A stretch of DNA of 64,000 nucleotides from Marinactinospora thermotolerans DSM 45154 (lineage in GTDB: Bacteria > Actinomycetota > Actinomycetes > Streptosporangiales > Streptosporangiaceae). Shown here piece after piece: positions 52,186 to 60,935 of this stretch. The stretch is from assembly GCF_900167435.1 (NCBI RefSeq), contig NZ_FUWS01000002.1:297924-361923 (forward strand), read 5' to 3'. The position numbers and the translations under genes were made by a program. The stretch's first letter is position 1. Every line of letters starts with the position of its first letter. The notes beneath the pieces are model-generated. The model was given only the letters and a program-made list of their open reading frames with translations. It did not search any database and was not told the origin of the DNA.

Positions 52186-52809
52186 GTGGACGACAACCCG
52201 TGGCTGAGCGCCGCTCCCGTGCCCTTGGAACAGCCCTCCACCGTGGCGGCTGAGGTCGATGCGGCGCATGAGCTGGACGTGTCGTCCCAGGTCGGGCCGC
52301 CGAGTGGGCCGCAGGCGCCTCAACCGTTCGTTCCCGCCGCCCCAGGCCCCGCGTTGCCGAGACACAACGCGTCGGGACCACCGGCGCTGTGGTGGATGGG
52401 CGTGCACGGAGGTGCCGGGGAGAGCACGCTCGCCGCACTCAGCGACGGTGGACGTGCTGCCGGCGGTGCGTGGCCCATAGCCGGTTCCGGTCATCAGCAC
52501 GCCGTGGTGCTGGTGGCCCGCACCCACCACCACGGCCTGGAGCGGGCCCGGCAGGCCGCCATTGAGTGGGCCGGGGGACAGCCCGATGTACGCCTGCTCG
52601 GGTTGGCGCTGGTCGCTGATGCGCCAGGTCGGCTACCGAAACCGTTGCGGGACCTGGCGGCGCTCGTGGCCGGTGGCGTCCCCAGGGTCTGGCATGTCCC
52701 CTGGGTGGAGGCGTGGCGAATGGAACCGGCCGGCCCGCACAACACCCCGCATGCCGTGCGACGTCTATTGGCGCAGACCACGGCCCTTTTCTCGTCTTCC
52801 GCATCCTGA
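52186..52809 (+). CDS. DUF6668-like protein with degenerate P-loop
   Basis: 207 residues. The first 65 are Pro/Ala-rich. The folded part begins WWMGVHGGAGESTLAALSDG, which resembles a ParA Walker A in which the Lys is replaced. It continues with VVLVARTHHHGLERARQAAI and VRLLGLALVADAPGRLP, like a Rossmann-type NTPase core that has lost nucleotide hydrolysis. Similar DUF6668 proteins occur in Streptomyces conjugative islands. GTG 52186 follows AGGAAGAG. First gene of the plus-strand secretion operon. Confidence 0.75.
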   Translation: MDDNPWLSAAPVPLEQPSTVAAEVDAAHELDVSSQVGPPSGPQAPQPFVPAAPGPALPRHNASGPPALWWMGVHGGAGESTLAALSDGGRAAGGAWPIAGSGHQHAVVLVARTHHHGLERARQAAIEWAGGQPDVRLLGLALVADAPGRLPKPLRDLAALVAGGVPRVWHVPWVEAWRMEPAGPHNTPHAVRRLLAQTTALFSSSAS

Positions 52810-52836
52810 ATTTATCGAGAGAAAGAAAGCACACAG

Positions 52837-53145
52837 ATGACCGAGTTGTTCGCCTCCGCTGTCGAGGTCCTGCCGATGTCGGCGGTCATTCCAGACCCCG
52901 GTAGCGGTGAAGCGCCTCCCGTCGGCGCCGGTTTCACCACCATCTTGGGCTGGGTGAAGTGGCTGGCGCTGGCGGTGTGCGTGGCTGGGTTGATGATCGC
53001 GGGCGCCACGATGGCGATCCAGTCGCGGCGGGGCGAGGGCGGCGAGCACATGGGCCGCATCGTCATGGTGTTGACCGGTGTGATCGTGATCGCCGCTGCG
53101 ACGTCCCTGATCGGCTTCTTGGTGGACGCCAGCGCCACCTCCTGA
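52837..53145 (+). CDS. Small two-helix membrane protein, VirB2/pilin-like
   Basis: 102 residues. After a short polar start, helix 1 is TILGWVKWLALAVCVAGLMI, a cytoplasmic loop QSRRGEGGEHMGR follows, and helix 2 is IVMVLTGVIVIAAATSLIGF. Size, two helices and place before the VirB6-like gene suit a VirB2/TrbC-type pilin, but no signal sequence is apparent. Its hydrophobic core is closely similar to residues 100-160 of the VirB6-like protein at 54000. Confidence 0.7.
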   Translation: MTELFASAVEVLPMSAVIPDPGSGEAPPVGAGFTTILGWVKWLALAVCVAGLMIAGATMAIQSRRGEGGEHMGRIVMVLTGVIVIAAATSLIGFLVDASATS

Positions 53146-53179
53146 TCGTCCCCGCCACAGAACATCGGAAGGAATACCC

Positions 53180-53986
53180 GTGAGCGATGAGGAGCGGCCC
53201 ACCGACGGCGGTGGGGGCAAGAGTCCGTTGGCGTCGAGGTCGTTCATCGCGGCCGCGGTCACCGTCGGGGTGATCGTGGCCGCGGGCGGTGTCGTGACGG
53301 CGATCAATCTCACCGGTAACGACACGTCCGCCGAAAGCGGGGCCATCGAGCCTTCGGGCGGCCCGGCAGAGGGGACGGTCGGGGAAGAGGAGTATCCCGA
53401 GGAGGCGACGCCGGGAGGCGTGGAGCGTTCTGACGGCAGTGAGAGCGTCTGCGGTCTGCGTTCCAGTGAGAAGGACGAGTTCACGGGTTTCCCCGAGGAC
53501 ACCTCCTGGGGGTTCGTGGGGATGAGGGAGGCGCCGTCGAGTAGGGCGCACGGGCCGGGAGTGGTCGAGGACAACGGGTTCCGGCATTGCTATGCCAAGA
53601 GTCCCGAAGGCGTCGTCCTGGCCGCGATGAACTACACCGCCATGACCAGCGATCCATCGCTGTATCTGGACCTGCTCGACCTCTACGCAGAAGGGCCGGG
53701 AAAGGAGGTGCTCAAGGCGAAGGTGGAAGAGGCAGGTCCAAGCGAACGGGTAGTGGGCCACATCGGCGGGGTCCGGCTGTTGTCCTATGCCGCTGACCGT
53801 GCTCGTGTCGATATCGCTCTTGTCATACAGGGCTCTCCGGGAGGAACGGTCTCCTATCCGATGGACTTCCGGTGGGAGGACGGGGATTGGAAGATCGTCA
53901 CCCGGGAGAACGGGGAGATGGTCATCCCTGTCGCGGCTCTCTACTCTCTGGACGGCTACATCCTGCCTCCGGCAGAGGTGGGATAG
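53180..53986 (+). CDS. Bitopic membrane protein, VirB8-like by position
   Basis: 268 residues. A cytoplasmic start, one membrane helix (FIAAAVTVGVIVAAGGVVTA, about 23-42), an acidic Glu/Gly/Ser-rich linker, then a soluble outer domain of about 180 residues ending YPMDFRWEDGDWKIVTRENG, reminiscent of NTF2-like VirB8/TcpC folds. Two cysteines (VCGLRSS and HCYAKS) could bond outside the membrane. GTG 53180 follows GGAAGGAA. Assignment to VirB8 rests on topology and order, not on clear sequence identity. Confidence 0.65.
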   Translation: MSDEERPTDGGGGKSPLASRSFIAAAVTVGVIVAAGGVVTAINLTGNDTSAESGAIEPSGGPAEGTVGEEEYPEEATPGGVERSDGSESVCGLRSSEKDEFTGFPEDTSWGFVGMREAPSSRAHGPGVVEDNGFRHCYAKSPEGVVLAAMNYTAMTSDPSLYLDLLDLYAEGPGKEVLKAKVEEAGPSERVVGHIGGVRLLSYAADRARVDIALVIQGSPGGTVSYPMDFRWEDGDWKIVTRENGEMVIPVAALYSLDGYILPPAEVG

Positions 53987-53999
53987 GCGGGTGCTGCCC

Positions 54000-55619
54000 A
54001 TGGACGGTGAGGAGGACGGCTCGTGCTTCTTCTTGGATCCCGTTTGCATTGGCCGACAGGGTGTGGCCTCCGCTGTTAGCAACGCCTTCACCAGCACGTT
54101 GGAGGACATCGCCGCGGCGATCGCCGAAGCGGTCGCCCAGATCGTCACGGCGTTGGGCACGTCCTGGCTCTTCTTCTCCACCCCGGAGAACCTAGAGGCC
54201 ACGGAGAAGGTCGGGCCGGGTGTGGTCACGGCGGAGACGCCTCCTGACTCGGCGGCCGGACTGGAGACGGTACTTGGGTGGGTGACCTGGATCTCGCTGG
54301 GGTTGTGCGTGCTGTCGCTGATGGTGGCGGGCGCGATGATGGCGGTGCGCACCCGGCGAGGTGAGGGGGGAGAACACCTCGGCAAGGTCGTCGTCATCAT
54401 GGTGGCGACCGTGCTCATCGCGTCGGCCTCGGCGATCGCCGGCGCGCTGCTGGAGGCCGGCCCTTCGGCCAACGCATCCGCTCCAGTGCAGAGCGTGCAG
54501 CGCCATCTGTGGTGGTATGTCGGGGCCGCGGTAGTGCTGTCGGTCATCGTCGGCGGAGCCAAGATGGCCTGGGAACAGCGAGCCGACGCCGGCAAGGCGC
54601 TGGTGCAGTCGCTGATCACCCTGGTGGTGGTGAGCGGATGCGGTCTGGCGGTGATCACCCTGGCGACGCAGGCAGCCGATGATTTCGCCCGGTGGTTGGT
54701 CCTGGACTCCTCTGACGCGGACTTCGGCGAGCGAGTGTTGCAGATGCTCGCGTTGAGCAGATTGTCGGGCCTGGGGGTGATGCTCATCATCGTCTTGGGA
54801 GTGATCGCGATGATCGTCTCCCTGATCCAGATGGTGCTGATACTGATCCGCGACGGCCTGCTGGTCGTGCTGGCCGCGATCCTGCCGTTGGCGGCGTCGT
54901 TCACCAACACCGAGATGGGGCGCACCTGGTTCAAGAAGACGTGTGCCTGGATCATCGCGTTCATCCTGTACAAGCCGGCCGCGGCCATCATCTACGCGGT
55001 GGCCTTCGAGATCGTCGCCTCCGACGAAGGAGGACTGGACCAGACTCTGTCCAGATCGGTGATGGGGCTCGCGTTGATGGTGATGGCGTTGGTGGCGCTG
55101 CCCGCGCTGATCAAGCTCACGGTGCCGATGGCCTCCATGGGCGGTGGTGGCGGCGGGGCCGCCGGCGCGGCGGCGGGCGCGGTGGCGGGAATGGCCGGGG
55201 CGGTGGCCTCCGGTGCCGTCAAGAAGTTCTCCAGCATTAGTTCCGAAAGCATAGAGACATCCGGCTCTTCCAGCGGCGGGTCTCCCAACGGGGCCGATCC
55301 GGTCCCCCACCAGCAGGGGTCACAAGGGGAGGAACCGCACCAGGAGACCTCTCCCGACGGCGCCGACCCGTCCCAGACCGGCAAGAGGCAGGGGACGGGC
55401 GATACCCCCGACGGCGCGGACACCGGTGGCGCCGACACCGACAGCGCGGGCACCGGGACAGCGGCCGAGACCGCGTCCGGCAGCGCCGGGGGCAGCGCGG
55501 CCACCGGCAACCCCTGGCTCATGGTGGCCGAGGCCGTCGTGGAGACCGGACAGGCGGCCTACGACACAGCCAAGGGAACGATGACAGAGGCGGTGGAGGA
55601 GCCCGATGGCAGTAAGTGA
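54000..55619 (+). CDS. Polytopic membrane protein, VirB6/TrbL-like
   Basis: 539 residues. An N-terminal segment to about residue 75 is followed by two helices, TVLGWVTWISLGLCVLSLMV and KVVVIMVATVLIASASAIAG, separated by RRGEGGEHLG; this is a copy of the pilin-like protein at 52837. Six or more further helices follow, including GVMLIIVLGVIAMIVSLIQM and LLVVLAAILPLAASFTNTEM, typical of VirB6. The last 170 residues are Gly/Ser/Asp-rich and hydrophilic. ATG 54000; GTG 53991 is possible. It would form the inner-membrane channel. Confidence 0.8.
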   Translation: MDGEEDGSCFFLDPVCIGRQGVASAVSNAFTSTLEDIAAAIAEAVAQIVTALGTSWLFFSTPENLEATEKVGPGVVTAETPPDSAAGLETVLGWVTWISLGLCVLSLMVAGAMMAVRTRRGEGGEHLGKVVVIMVATVLIASASAIAGALLEAGPSANASAPVQSVQRHLWWYVGAAVVLSVIVGGAKMAWEQRADAGKALVQSLITLVVVSGCGLAVITLATQAADDFARWLVLDSSDADFGERVLQMLALSRLSGLGVMLIIVLGVIAMIVSLIQMVLILIRDGLLVVLAAILPLAASFTNTEMGRTWFKKTCAWIIAFILYKPAAAIIYAVAFEIVASDEGGLDQTLSRSVMGLALMVMALVALPALIKLTVPMASMGGGGGGAAGAAAGAVAGMAGAVASGAVKKFSSISSESIETSGSSSGGSPNGADPVPHQQGSQGEEPHQETSPDGADPSQTGKRQGTGDTPDGADTGGADTDSAGTGTAAETASGSAGGSAATGNPWLMVAEAVVETGQAAYDTAKGTMTEAVEEPDGSK

Positions 55620-57108
55620 GGTCCGTAAACCGCGCACCTACGGCAACTGGCGGCGACCGTCCTCTCCCGGTCTGATGGGACTGGGCGCGATGGGCACCAT
55701 GCTGCTGCTGTTCGGCCTGGTGTTCACGGTGTTCGTGGTGATGGCCGCGGGCATGCTCGCGGGTCTGGTCTCTGGCGGTGCGCTGGGGGCAATCCTGCTC
55801 GTCCTGCTGGTCAAGGACCGCCACGGGCGCAGCATGCTGTCGCGGTTCGTCACCCGGGTCGGTTGGGCCAACGCCCGCAGCGCGGGCGCCCACCTGTACC
55901 GGTCGGGGCCGCTGGGCCGGGCGGGGTGGGGCACCCACCAGCTTCCCGGGTTGGCCGCGCCGTCACGGCTGAGCGAGCACCAGGATTCCTATGGGCGGCG
56001 TTTCGCGCTGATCCACGTGCCCTTCACCGGTCACTTCACCGTGGTGTTCGGGTCCGACCCGGATGGGGCGGCGCTGGTGGACGCCGAACAGATCGACCAG
56101 TGGGTCGCCGGTTGGGGCCAGTGGCTGGCCAACCTGGGGGAGGAGCCCGGGGTGGAGGCCGCACAGGTGACGGTGGAGACCGCGCCCGATACCGGACACC
56201 GATTGCGGCGCGAGGTTACCGCCAACCTCGACCCCGATGCCCCCGAGCTCGCGCGGCGCATGCTCGTCGAGACGATGACCACCTATCCGCGCGGCAGCTC
56301 CGCGGTGCGCGCCTACATCGCCGTCACTTTCAAGGCGATGGGCACTAACGGCAGGCGGCGCAGCGCCGAGGAGGTGGGACGGGACCTGGCCGCGCGTCTG
56401 CCGGCGCTGACCGGGTCGCTGGCCGCGACCGGGGCGGGAGCCGCCCGTCCGCTGTCGGCGGCCGAGCTGTGCGAGGTGGTGCGCATCGCCTACGACCCTG
56501 CGGCCGCCACGATCGTGGACGAGGCCCACGCCAACGGTGAGGCCGTCGAGATGGACTGGGCCAACGTCGGTCCGGCGGCGGCCGAGGCGACGTGGGAGAC
56601 CTATCGGCACGACAGCGGCACGTCGGTGAGCTGGACGATGACCTCGGCTCCGCGCGGCAACGTGCAGTCCTCGGTGCTGGAACGCCTGCTCAAGCCGCAC
56701 CGCGACATTGACCGCAAGCGGGTGTCGCTGCTGTACCGGCCCCTGGATCCGGCGCGGGCCGCCGCGGTGGTGGAGGCCGACCTGCGCGCCGCGCAGTTCC
56801 GCGCGACCTCCACTCACCGGCCCGCAGCCCGTGACCTGGTGGCCACCCGCCAGGCACAGGCCACCGCGAACGAGGAAGCCATCGGCGCCGCGCTGATCAA
56901 CTTCGGGATCGTGGTGACCGCGACCGTCACGGATCCGGCGCGGCTGCCCGAGGCCAAGGCCGCCGTGGACAACCTGGCCGCCACCGCCCGGCTGCGGCTG
57001 CGGCCGGCCTACGGCTCCCAGGACGCAGCGTTCGCCGCGTCGCTGCCGTTGGGTCTGGTGCTGCCACGGCACCTGCGTGTCCCCGCCGAGCTGCGCGACC
57101 AGTTCTAG
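55606..57108 (+). CDS. SCO6880-family secretion protein
   Basis: 500 residues. Two helices lie near the N-terminus (LMGLGAMGTMLLLFGLVFTV and AAGMLAGLVSGGALGAILLV), then a large soluble region with YGRRFALIHVPFTGHFTVVF, TTYPRGSSAVRAYIAVTFKA and RRSAEEVGRDLAARLPALTG. This matches the actinobacterial SCO6880 family, which occupies the VirB3/PrgI place and resembles the N-terminal part of VirB4. The ATG overlaps the VirB6-like gene by 14 bases. Structural partner of the VirB4-like ATPase. Confidence 0.85.
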   Translation: MAVSEVRKPRTYGNWRRPSSPGLMGLGAMGTMLLLFGLVFTVFVVMAAGMLAGLVSGGALGAILLVLLVKDRHGRSMLSRFVTRVGWANARSAGAHLYRSGPLGRAGWGTHQLPGLAAPSRLSEHQDSYGRRFALIHVPFTGHFTVVFGSDPDGAALVDAEQIDQWVAGWGQWLANLGEEPGVEAAQVTVETAPDTGHRLRREVTANLDPDAPELARRMLVETMTTYPRGSSAVRAYIAVTFKAMGTNGRRRSAEEVGRDLAARLPALTGSLAATGAGAARPLSAAELCEVVRIAYDPAAATIVDEAHANGEAVEMDWANVGPAAAEATWETYRHDSGTSVSWTMTSAPRGNVQSSVLERLLKPHRDIDRKRVSLLYRPLDPARAAAVVEADLRAAQFRATSTHRPAARDLVATRQAQATANEEAIGAALINFGIVVTATVTDPARLPEAKAAVDNLAATARLRLRPAYGSQDAAFAASLPLGLVLPRHLRVPAELRDQF

Positions 57109-57115
57109 GAGTCCC

Positions 57116-58678
57116 ATGTTCAAGACGAGGAAGCGCGCGCCCTCCGCGCAGCCGGCCGCCGAGGCCCGGCCAGAGCAGCCGCAGAAGACGGCGAAGAAGA
57201 CGAAGAAGGTGGAGCCGGGACCACGGCGGCCCGGACCGCGTGGCTGGAACGGCCGCGGCGGCGGCGCCTCGCTGCTGGTGCAGATGGCCGACGAATACCG
57301 TGGCACGAGCGTGCAGGTCTGCGGTCTGTGGCCGTTCGCTGTTGGCGCGGGAGCCCCCATGATCGGGGTGCCCATTGGTCGTAACCTGCTCTCCGGGGCG
57401 ACCTTGTGCTGCGACCCGATCTCGTGGTTCCAGCGCGCCAACCTCATCTCCAACCCCAGCGCGTTCGTGCTGGGCCTGCCCGGTCTGGGCAAGTCCACGA
57501 TCGTGCGGCGGATGGTGCTGGGACTGGCCGGCTATGGGGTCCAGCCACTCGTCCTGGGCGACCTCAAACCCGACTACGTCGATCTCATCGAGGCGCTGGG
57601 CGGGCAGGTCATCAGCCTCGGCCGGGGTCGCGGCCACCTCAACGTGCTCGACCCAGGTGAGGCCCGTACGGCCGCCGAACGCCTCACCGGTACGGCCCGC
57701 TCCCGGGTAGTGGCCGACGCCCACGGCCGGCGTCTGACCATGGTCTCGGCCCTGCTCACCATCATCCGTTCCGCGCCGCCCAGTGACCGCGAGGAGACCA
57801 TCCTCGACCGCGCGCTGAAGGTGCTGGACGAGCGCCACGAGGGCGTCCCGGTGCTGGCCGACCTGCTCAAGGTCATTCAGGACGCTCCCGAGGAGGTGCG
57901 TCAGGTCGCGCTGGACCGTGGATCCCTGGACCGCTACCGCGAGATCACCGATCACCTGGAGGCCTCTCTCATCGGCCTGGTCGGTGGCGGACGGCTGGGG
58001 GAGATCTTCGCCGCCCCCACCTCCAACCCGATGAAGCTGGACCGGCCCGTCGTCTTCGACGTCTCCTCCATCGACGACTCCGAGATCGACCTGCAGGCCG
58101 CCGTGCTGCTGGCCTGCTGGTCCACCGGGTTCGGCGCGGTCGGAGTGTCCCATGCCCTGGCTGACGCTGGGCTGGCCCCGCGTCGCCACTACTTCGTCGT
58201 CCTGGACGAGTTGTGGCGGGCGCTGCGCGCCGGCCGTGGCATCGTCGACCGGGTCGACGCCCTCACCCGCCTCAACCGCCAACGCGGCGTCGGCATGGCC
58301 ATGGTCTCCCACACCATGAGTGACCTGATGGCGTTGGCCAGCGAGGAGGACCGCGCTAAGGCGCGTGGGTTCGTGGAACGGTCCGGCATGGTCATCTGCG
58401 GAGGCCTGCCCGAGGCGGAGATGCCCATGCTCAACAGCGCGGTGCGGATGTCACGCGCTGAGCAGCGACTGCTGTCCAGCTGGCAGGACCCACCCGCTTG
58501 GGACGCCACCGCCGGACGCGAGGCCGCGCCCCCGGGGCGCGGCAAGTTCCTCATCAAGGTCGGCGGCCGGCCCGGCATCCCCGTCCACGTCGGCCTGACC
58601 GCGGCCGAGGTCGCCATCAACGACACCAACAAGCTGTGGCACAGCGCCTCCCGCATCGGCACTTCGGAAGGGACGTGA
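57116..58678 (+). CDS. VirB4/TraC-like ATPase
   Basis: 520 residues. A basic N-terminus is followed by Walker A FVLGLPGLGKSTIVRRM at about 117-133. LGDLKPDYVDLIEALGG and VVFDVSSIDDSEIDLQAAVL are in the middle, and Walker B is HYFVVLDELWRALRAG at about residues 358-373, followed by TRLNRQRGVGMAMVSHT. It lacks the usual N-terminal VirB4 domain, which the SCO6880 protein seems to provide, so one VirB4 function may be split over two genes. ATG 57116 has GGAG just upstream. Confidence 0.9.
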   Translation: MFKTRKRAPSAQPAAEARPEQPQKTAKKTKKVEPGPRRPGPRGWNGRGGGASLLVQMADEYRGTSVQVCGLWPFAVGAGAPMIGVPIGRNLLSGATLCCDPISWFQRANLISNPSAFVLGLPGLGKSTIVRRMVLGLAGYGVQPLVLGDLKPDYVDLIEALGGQVISLGRGRGHLNVLDPGEARTAAERLTGTARSRVVADAHGRRLTMVSALLTIIRSAPPSDREETILDRALKVLDERHEGVPVLADLLKVIQDAPEEVRQVALDRGSLDRYREITDHLEASLIGLVGGGRLGEIFAAPTSNPMKLDRPVVFDVSSIDDSEIDLQAAVLLACWSTGFGAVGVSHALADAGLAPRRHYFVVLDELWRALRAGRGIVDRVDALTRLNRQRGVGMAMVSHTMSDLMALASEEDRAKARGFVERSGMVICGGLPEAEMPMLNSAVRMSRAEQRLLSSWQDPPAWDATAGREAAPPGRGKFLIKVGGRPGIPVHVGLTAAEVAINDTNKLWHSASRIGTSEGT

Positions 58679-58679
58679 C

Positions 58680-60416
58680 ATGCCCTCGACCAGACGCCGT
58701 GGCGTCCAGCCTTCGACCGTCAGCGCCGAGACTCTCCTCGGGGCTGCCGCCCTGGTTCTGCTCACCTTGGTCGTGGGCGGGGCCTGGTGCGCGATCCACC
58801 TGGCCGACCTCTTGGCCTCCAATCCGCAGCATCCACCCCTCAACCCCGCCACGCTCGCCGTGGCCCTGGCCACCGGGGAGACCGTCTGGACCGACGGCAC
58901 CACCGTCGTTGTCGTCGCCGAGGTGCTTTTCCTGCTCGGGACAGTCGGTCTCGTCGTGTGGTGGCGCCGGCGCCGCAAGCGCAGGTCCAGCCGGGTGGAC
59001 CGGGCCGCCGTCTACATGGGCTCCGGGGACGAACTGGCCGCGCTGACCGAACAGGGGGCCGCGGCCACCGCGCGCCGGCTCGGCGTCACTGGCGCCCCCG
59101 GCGTGCCGATCGGGCGCGTCGTCGCCGACGGGCGCATGTTGTACGGCTCCTGGGAGGACATGCACATCGATATCTGGGGACCGCGCACCGGCAAAACGAC
59201 CTCGCGGGCGATTCCGGCCATCCTGGCCGCCCCCGCCACCTCCTCGGTGCTGGTCACCTCCAACAAGCGAGACGCCACCGACGCCACCCGCGACGTGCGC
59301 GCCGAGATCACCGGCAACACCCCCTGGGTGTTCGACCCCCAGCAGATCGCCCGTGAGGAGCCGACCTGGTGGTGGAATCCGCTGTCCTACGTCACCGACG
59401 AGGTCAAAGCCGCCCAGCTCGCCGGCCACTTCGCCTCCGGCAGCCGCGAGAACGGAGCGCGCGCTGACGCCTACTTCGACGGTGAGGGCAGGAACCTGCT
59501 CGCCGGACTGCTGCTGGCCGCCGCGTTGGACGATCGCCCCATCACCGACGTCTACACCTGGCTGACCCGCCCCACTGACGACACCGCCGTCGCCATCCTC
59601 GCCGACCATGGGTTCCCCCTGCAGGCCGACGGTGTCGCCGGGATCGTCAACGCCCCTGACAAGCAACGCGCTGGCGTCTTCGGTACCGCCGCCCAGATGG
59701 CGTCCTGCCTGACCAACCGCCGTATCGCCCCCTGGATTACCCGTCAGGGGGCCGACGACGACCGACCCCACTTCGACCCCTATGCCTTCGCCCGTGGCGG
59801 TCACACCCTCTACAGCCTGTCCAAGGAGGGTGCCGGAACCGCCGGGCCACTGGTGACCGCGCTGACCGTGGCCGTTGTTGAAGCGGCGGAGGAGATCGGG
59901 TCGGCCAGCCCGGGCGGGCGCCTGCCCACCCCGCTGCTGGGCGTGCTGGACGAGGTTGCCAACGTTTGCAAATGGGCCGAGCTGCCCAACCAGTACTCCC
60001 ACTACGGCTCTCGCGGCATCGTGCTCATGGCGATCCTGCAGTCGTGGTCCCAGGGCGTGGAGGTGTGGGGTCAGGAGGGCATGCGCAAGCTCTGGTCGGC
60101 CGCCAACGTCAAGGTTTATGGCGGCGGTGTCTCCGAGACCGCCTTCCTCCAGGAGCTATCCCAGCTCATCGGCGACTACGACCGGCGCTCGGTCTCGGCC
60201 TCCATCAGTCGGGACGGCCGTTCCACCACCCGTCAGCTCACCAACCAGACCACCATGGACGTGGCCGACCTGGGCGCGCTGCCTCGAGGCCGCGCGGTCC
60301 TCATCGCCTCGGGGGCACCCCCCACGCTGATCAGGACCGTGCCATGGATGGCCGGCCCTCACGCCCAGGCCGTCAAGGCGTCCATCGCGGCACACGAGGC
60401 GGGAGGCCAGTCGTGA
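58680..60416 (+). CDS. VirD4/TraG-like coupling protein
   Basis: 578 residues. Two helices near the N-terminus (LLGAAALVLLTLVVGGAWCA and VVVVAEVLFLLGTVGLVVWW), Walker A IWGPRTGKTTSRAIP at about 164-178, Walker B LLGVLDEVANVCKW at about 420-433, and NVKVYGGGVSETAFLQELSQ typical of the TraG all-alpha lid. It recruits substrates, DNA-protein or protein, to the channel. ATG 58680 follows the VirB4-like stop directly. In the absence of a relaxase its substrate is an open question. Confidence 0.93.
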   Translation: MPSTRRRGVQPSTVSAETLLGAAALVLLTLVVGGAWCAIHLADLLASNPQHPPLNPATLAVALATGETVWTDGTTVVVVAEVLFLLGTVGLVVWWRRRRKRRSSRVDRAAVYMGSGDELAALTEQGAAATARRLGVTGAPGVPIGRVVADGRMLYGSWEDMHIDIWGPRTGKTTSRAIPAILAAPATSSVLVTSNKRDATDATRDVRAEITGNTPWVFDPQQIAREEPTWWWNPLSYVTDEVKAAQLAGHFASGSRENGARADAYFDGEGRNLLAGLLLAAALDDRPITDVYTWLTRPTDDTAVAILADHGFPLQADGVAGIVNAPDKQRAGVFGTAAQMASCLTNRRIAPWITRQGADDDRPHFDPYAFARGGHTLYSLSKEGAGTAGPLVTALTVAVVEAAEEIGSASPGGRLPTPLLGVLDEVANVCKWAELPNQYSHYGSRGIVLMAILQSWSQGVEVWGQEGMRKLWSAANVKVYGGGVSETAFLQELSQLIGDYDRRSVSASISRDGRSTTRQLTNQTTMDVADLGALPRGRAVLIASGAPPTLIRTVPWMAGPHAQAVKASIAAHEAGGQS

Positions 60417-60922
60417 CCACCGAATCTGGCAGTTACGAGGACGACCTTGCTGCGCTCATGGCACTGATCTCCACCCCAGACGACGAAGAGGTACAGGATT
60501 CGCAGGTGGCCGCAGCGGGGGCGGCGGACCGCGTAGACGATGCTGTGCTGGTCGACGCTGGAGATGTTGGACAGGACCTGTGTTACGGATCGGTGGACGA
60601 GTTCGTGCGCGAGGTCATCGTGCCGCTGTACCGGCGCAAGGTCGGTCCGCGCGGGCCACGGCGCTGGTCGGCTCAGTGGTGGCGCAATGGAGAGGCAGTC
60701 TCGCGCCTGGACGGCCTTTGGCGATCCTGGGAACACCTGCGCCAGGATGGCGCGACCGGGATCAGTAGTTGGTGGCGTGACCACGCTGACTACCACATGA
60801 ACATCCTCTTCGACCCCGATGGTCCCTTCGCCGCCTCCACCGACGAGAACCGGGCCGGCGAACCCCTGCCCTATGACCCGCCGCCGCCGGGCCTGTTCAC
60901 CGACGCCCGCACCATCGGTTGA
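60413..60922 (+). CDS. DUF4913-like protein
   Basis: 169 residues. An acidic start (DDLAALMALISTPDDEE) is followed by a compact region YGSVDEFVREVIVPLYRRKV, RRWSAQWWRNGEAVSRLDGL and GISSWWRDHADYHMNILFDP. This Trp-rich pattern is the DUF4913 family found with actinobacterial conjugation genes. GTG 60413 overlaps the VirD4-like stop (GTGA). Probably cytoplasmic; function unknown, but constant linkage to the coupling protein suggests a substrate adaptor. Confidence 0.8.
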   Translation: MTTESGSYEDDLAALMALISTPDDEEVQDSQVAAAGAADRVDDAVLVDAGDVGQDLCYGSVDEFVREVIVPLYRRKVGPRGPRRWSAQWWRNGEAVSRLDGLWRSWEHLRQDGATGISSWWRDHADYHMNILFDPDGPFAASTDENRAGEPLPYDPPPPGLFTDARTIG

Positions 60923-60935
60923 CCTGGAGACGACC

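Noticed and set aside
53063-54991. 642-codon minus-strand frame opposite the secretion genes
   Set aside because: Low-complexity Ser/Thr/Arg composition; the plus strand holds genes with membrane and family motifs and ribosome-binding sites.
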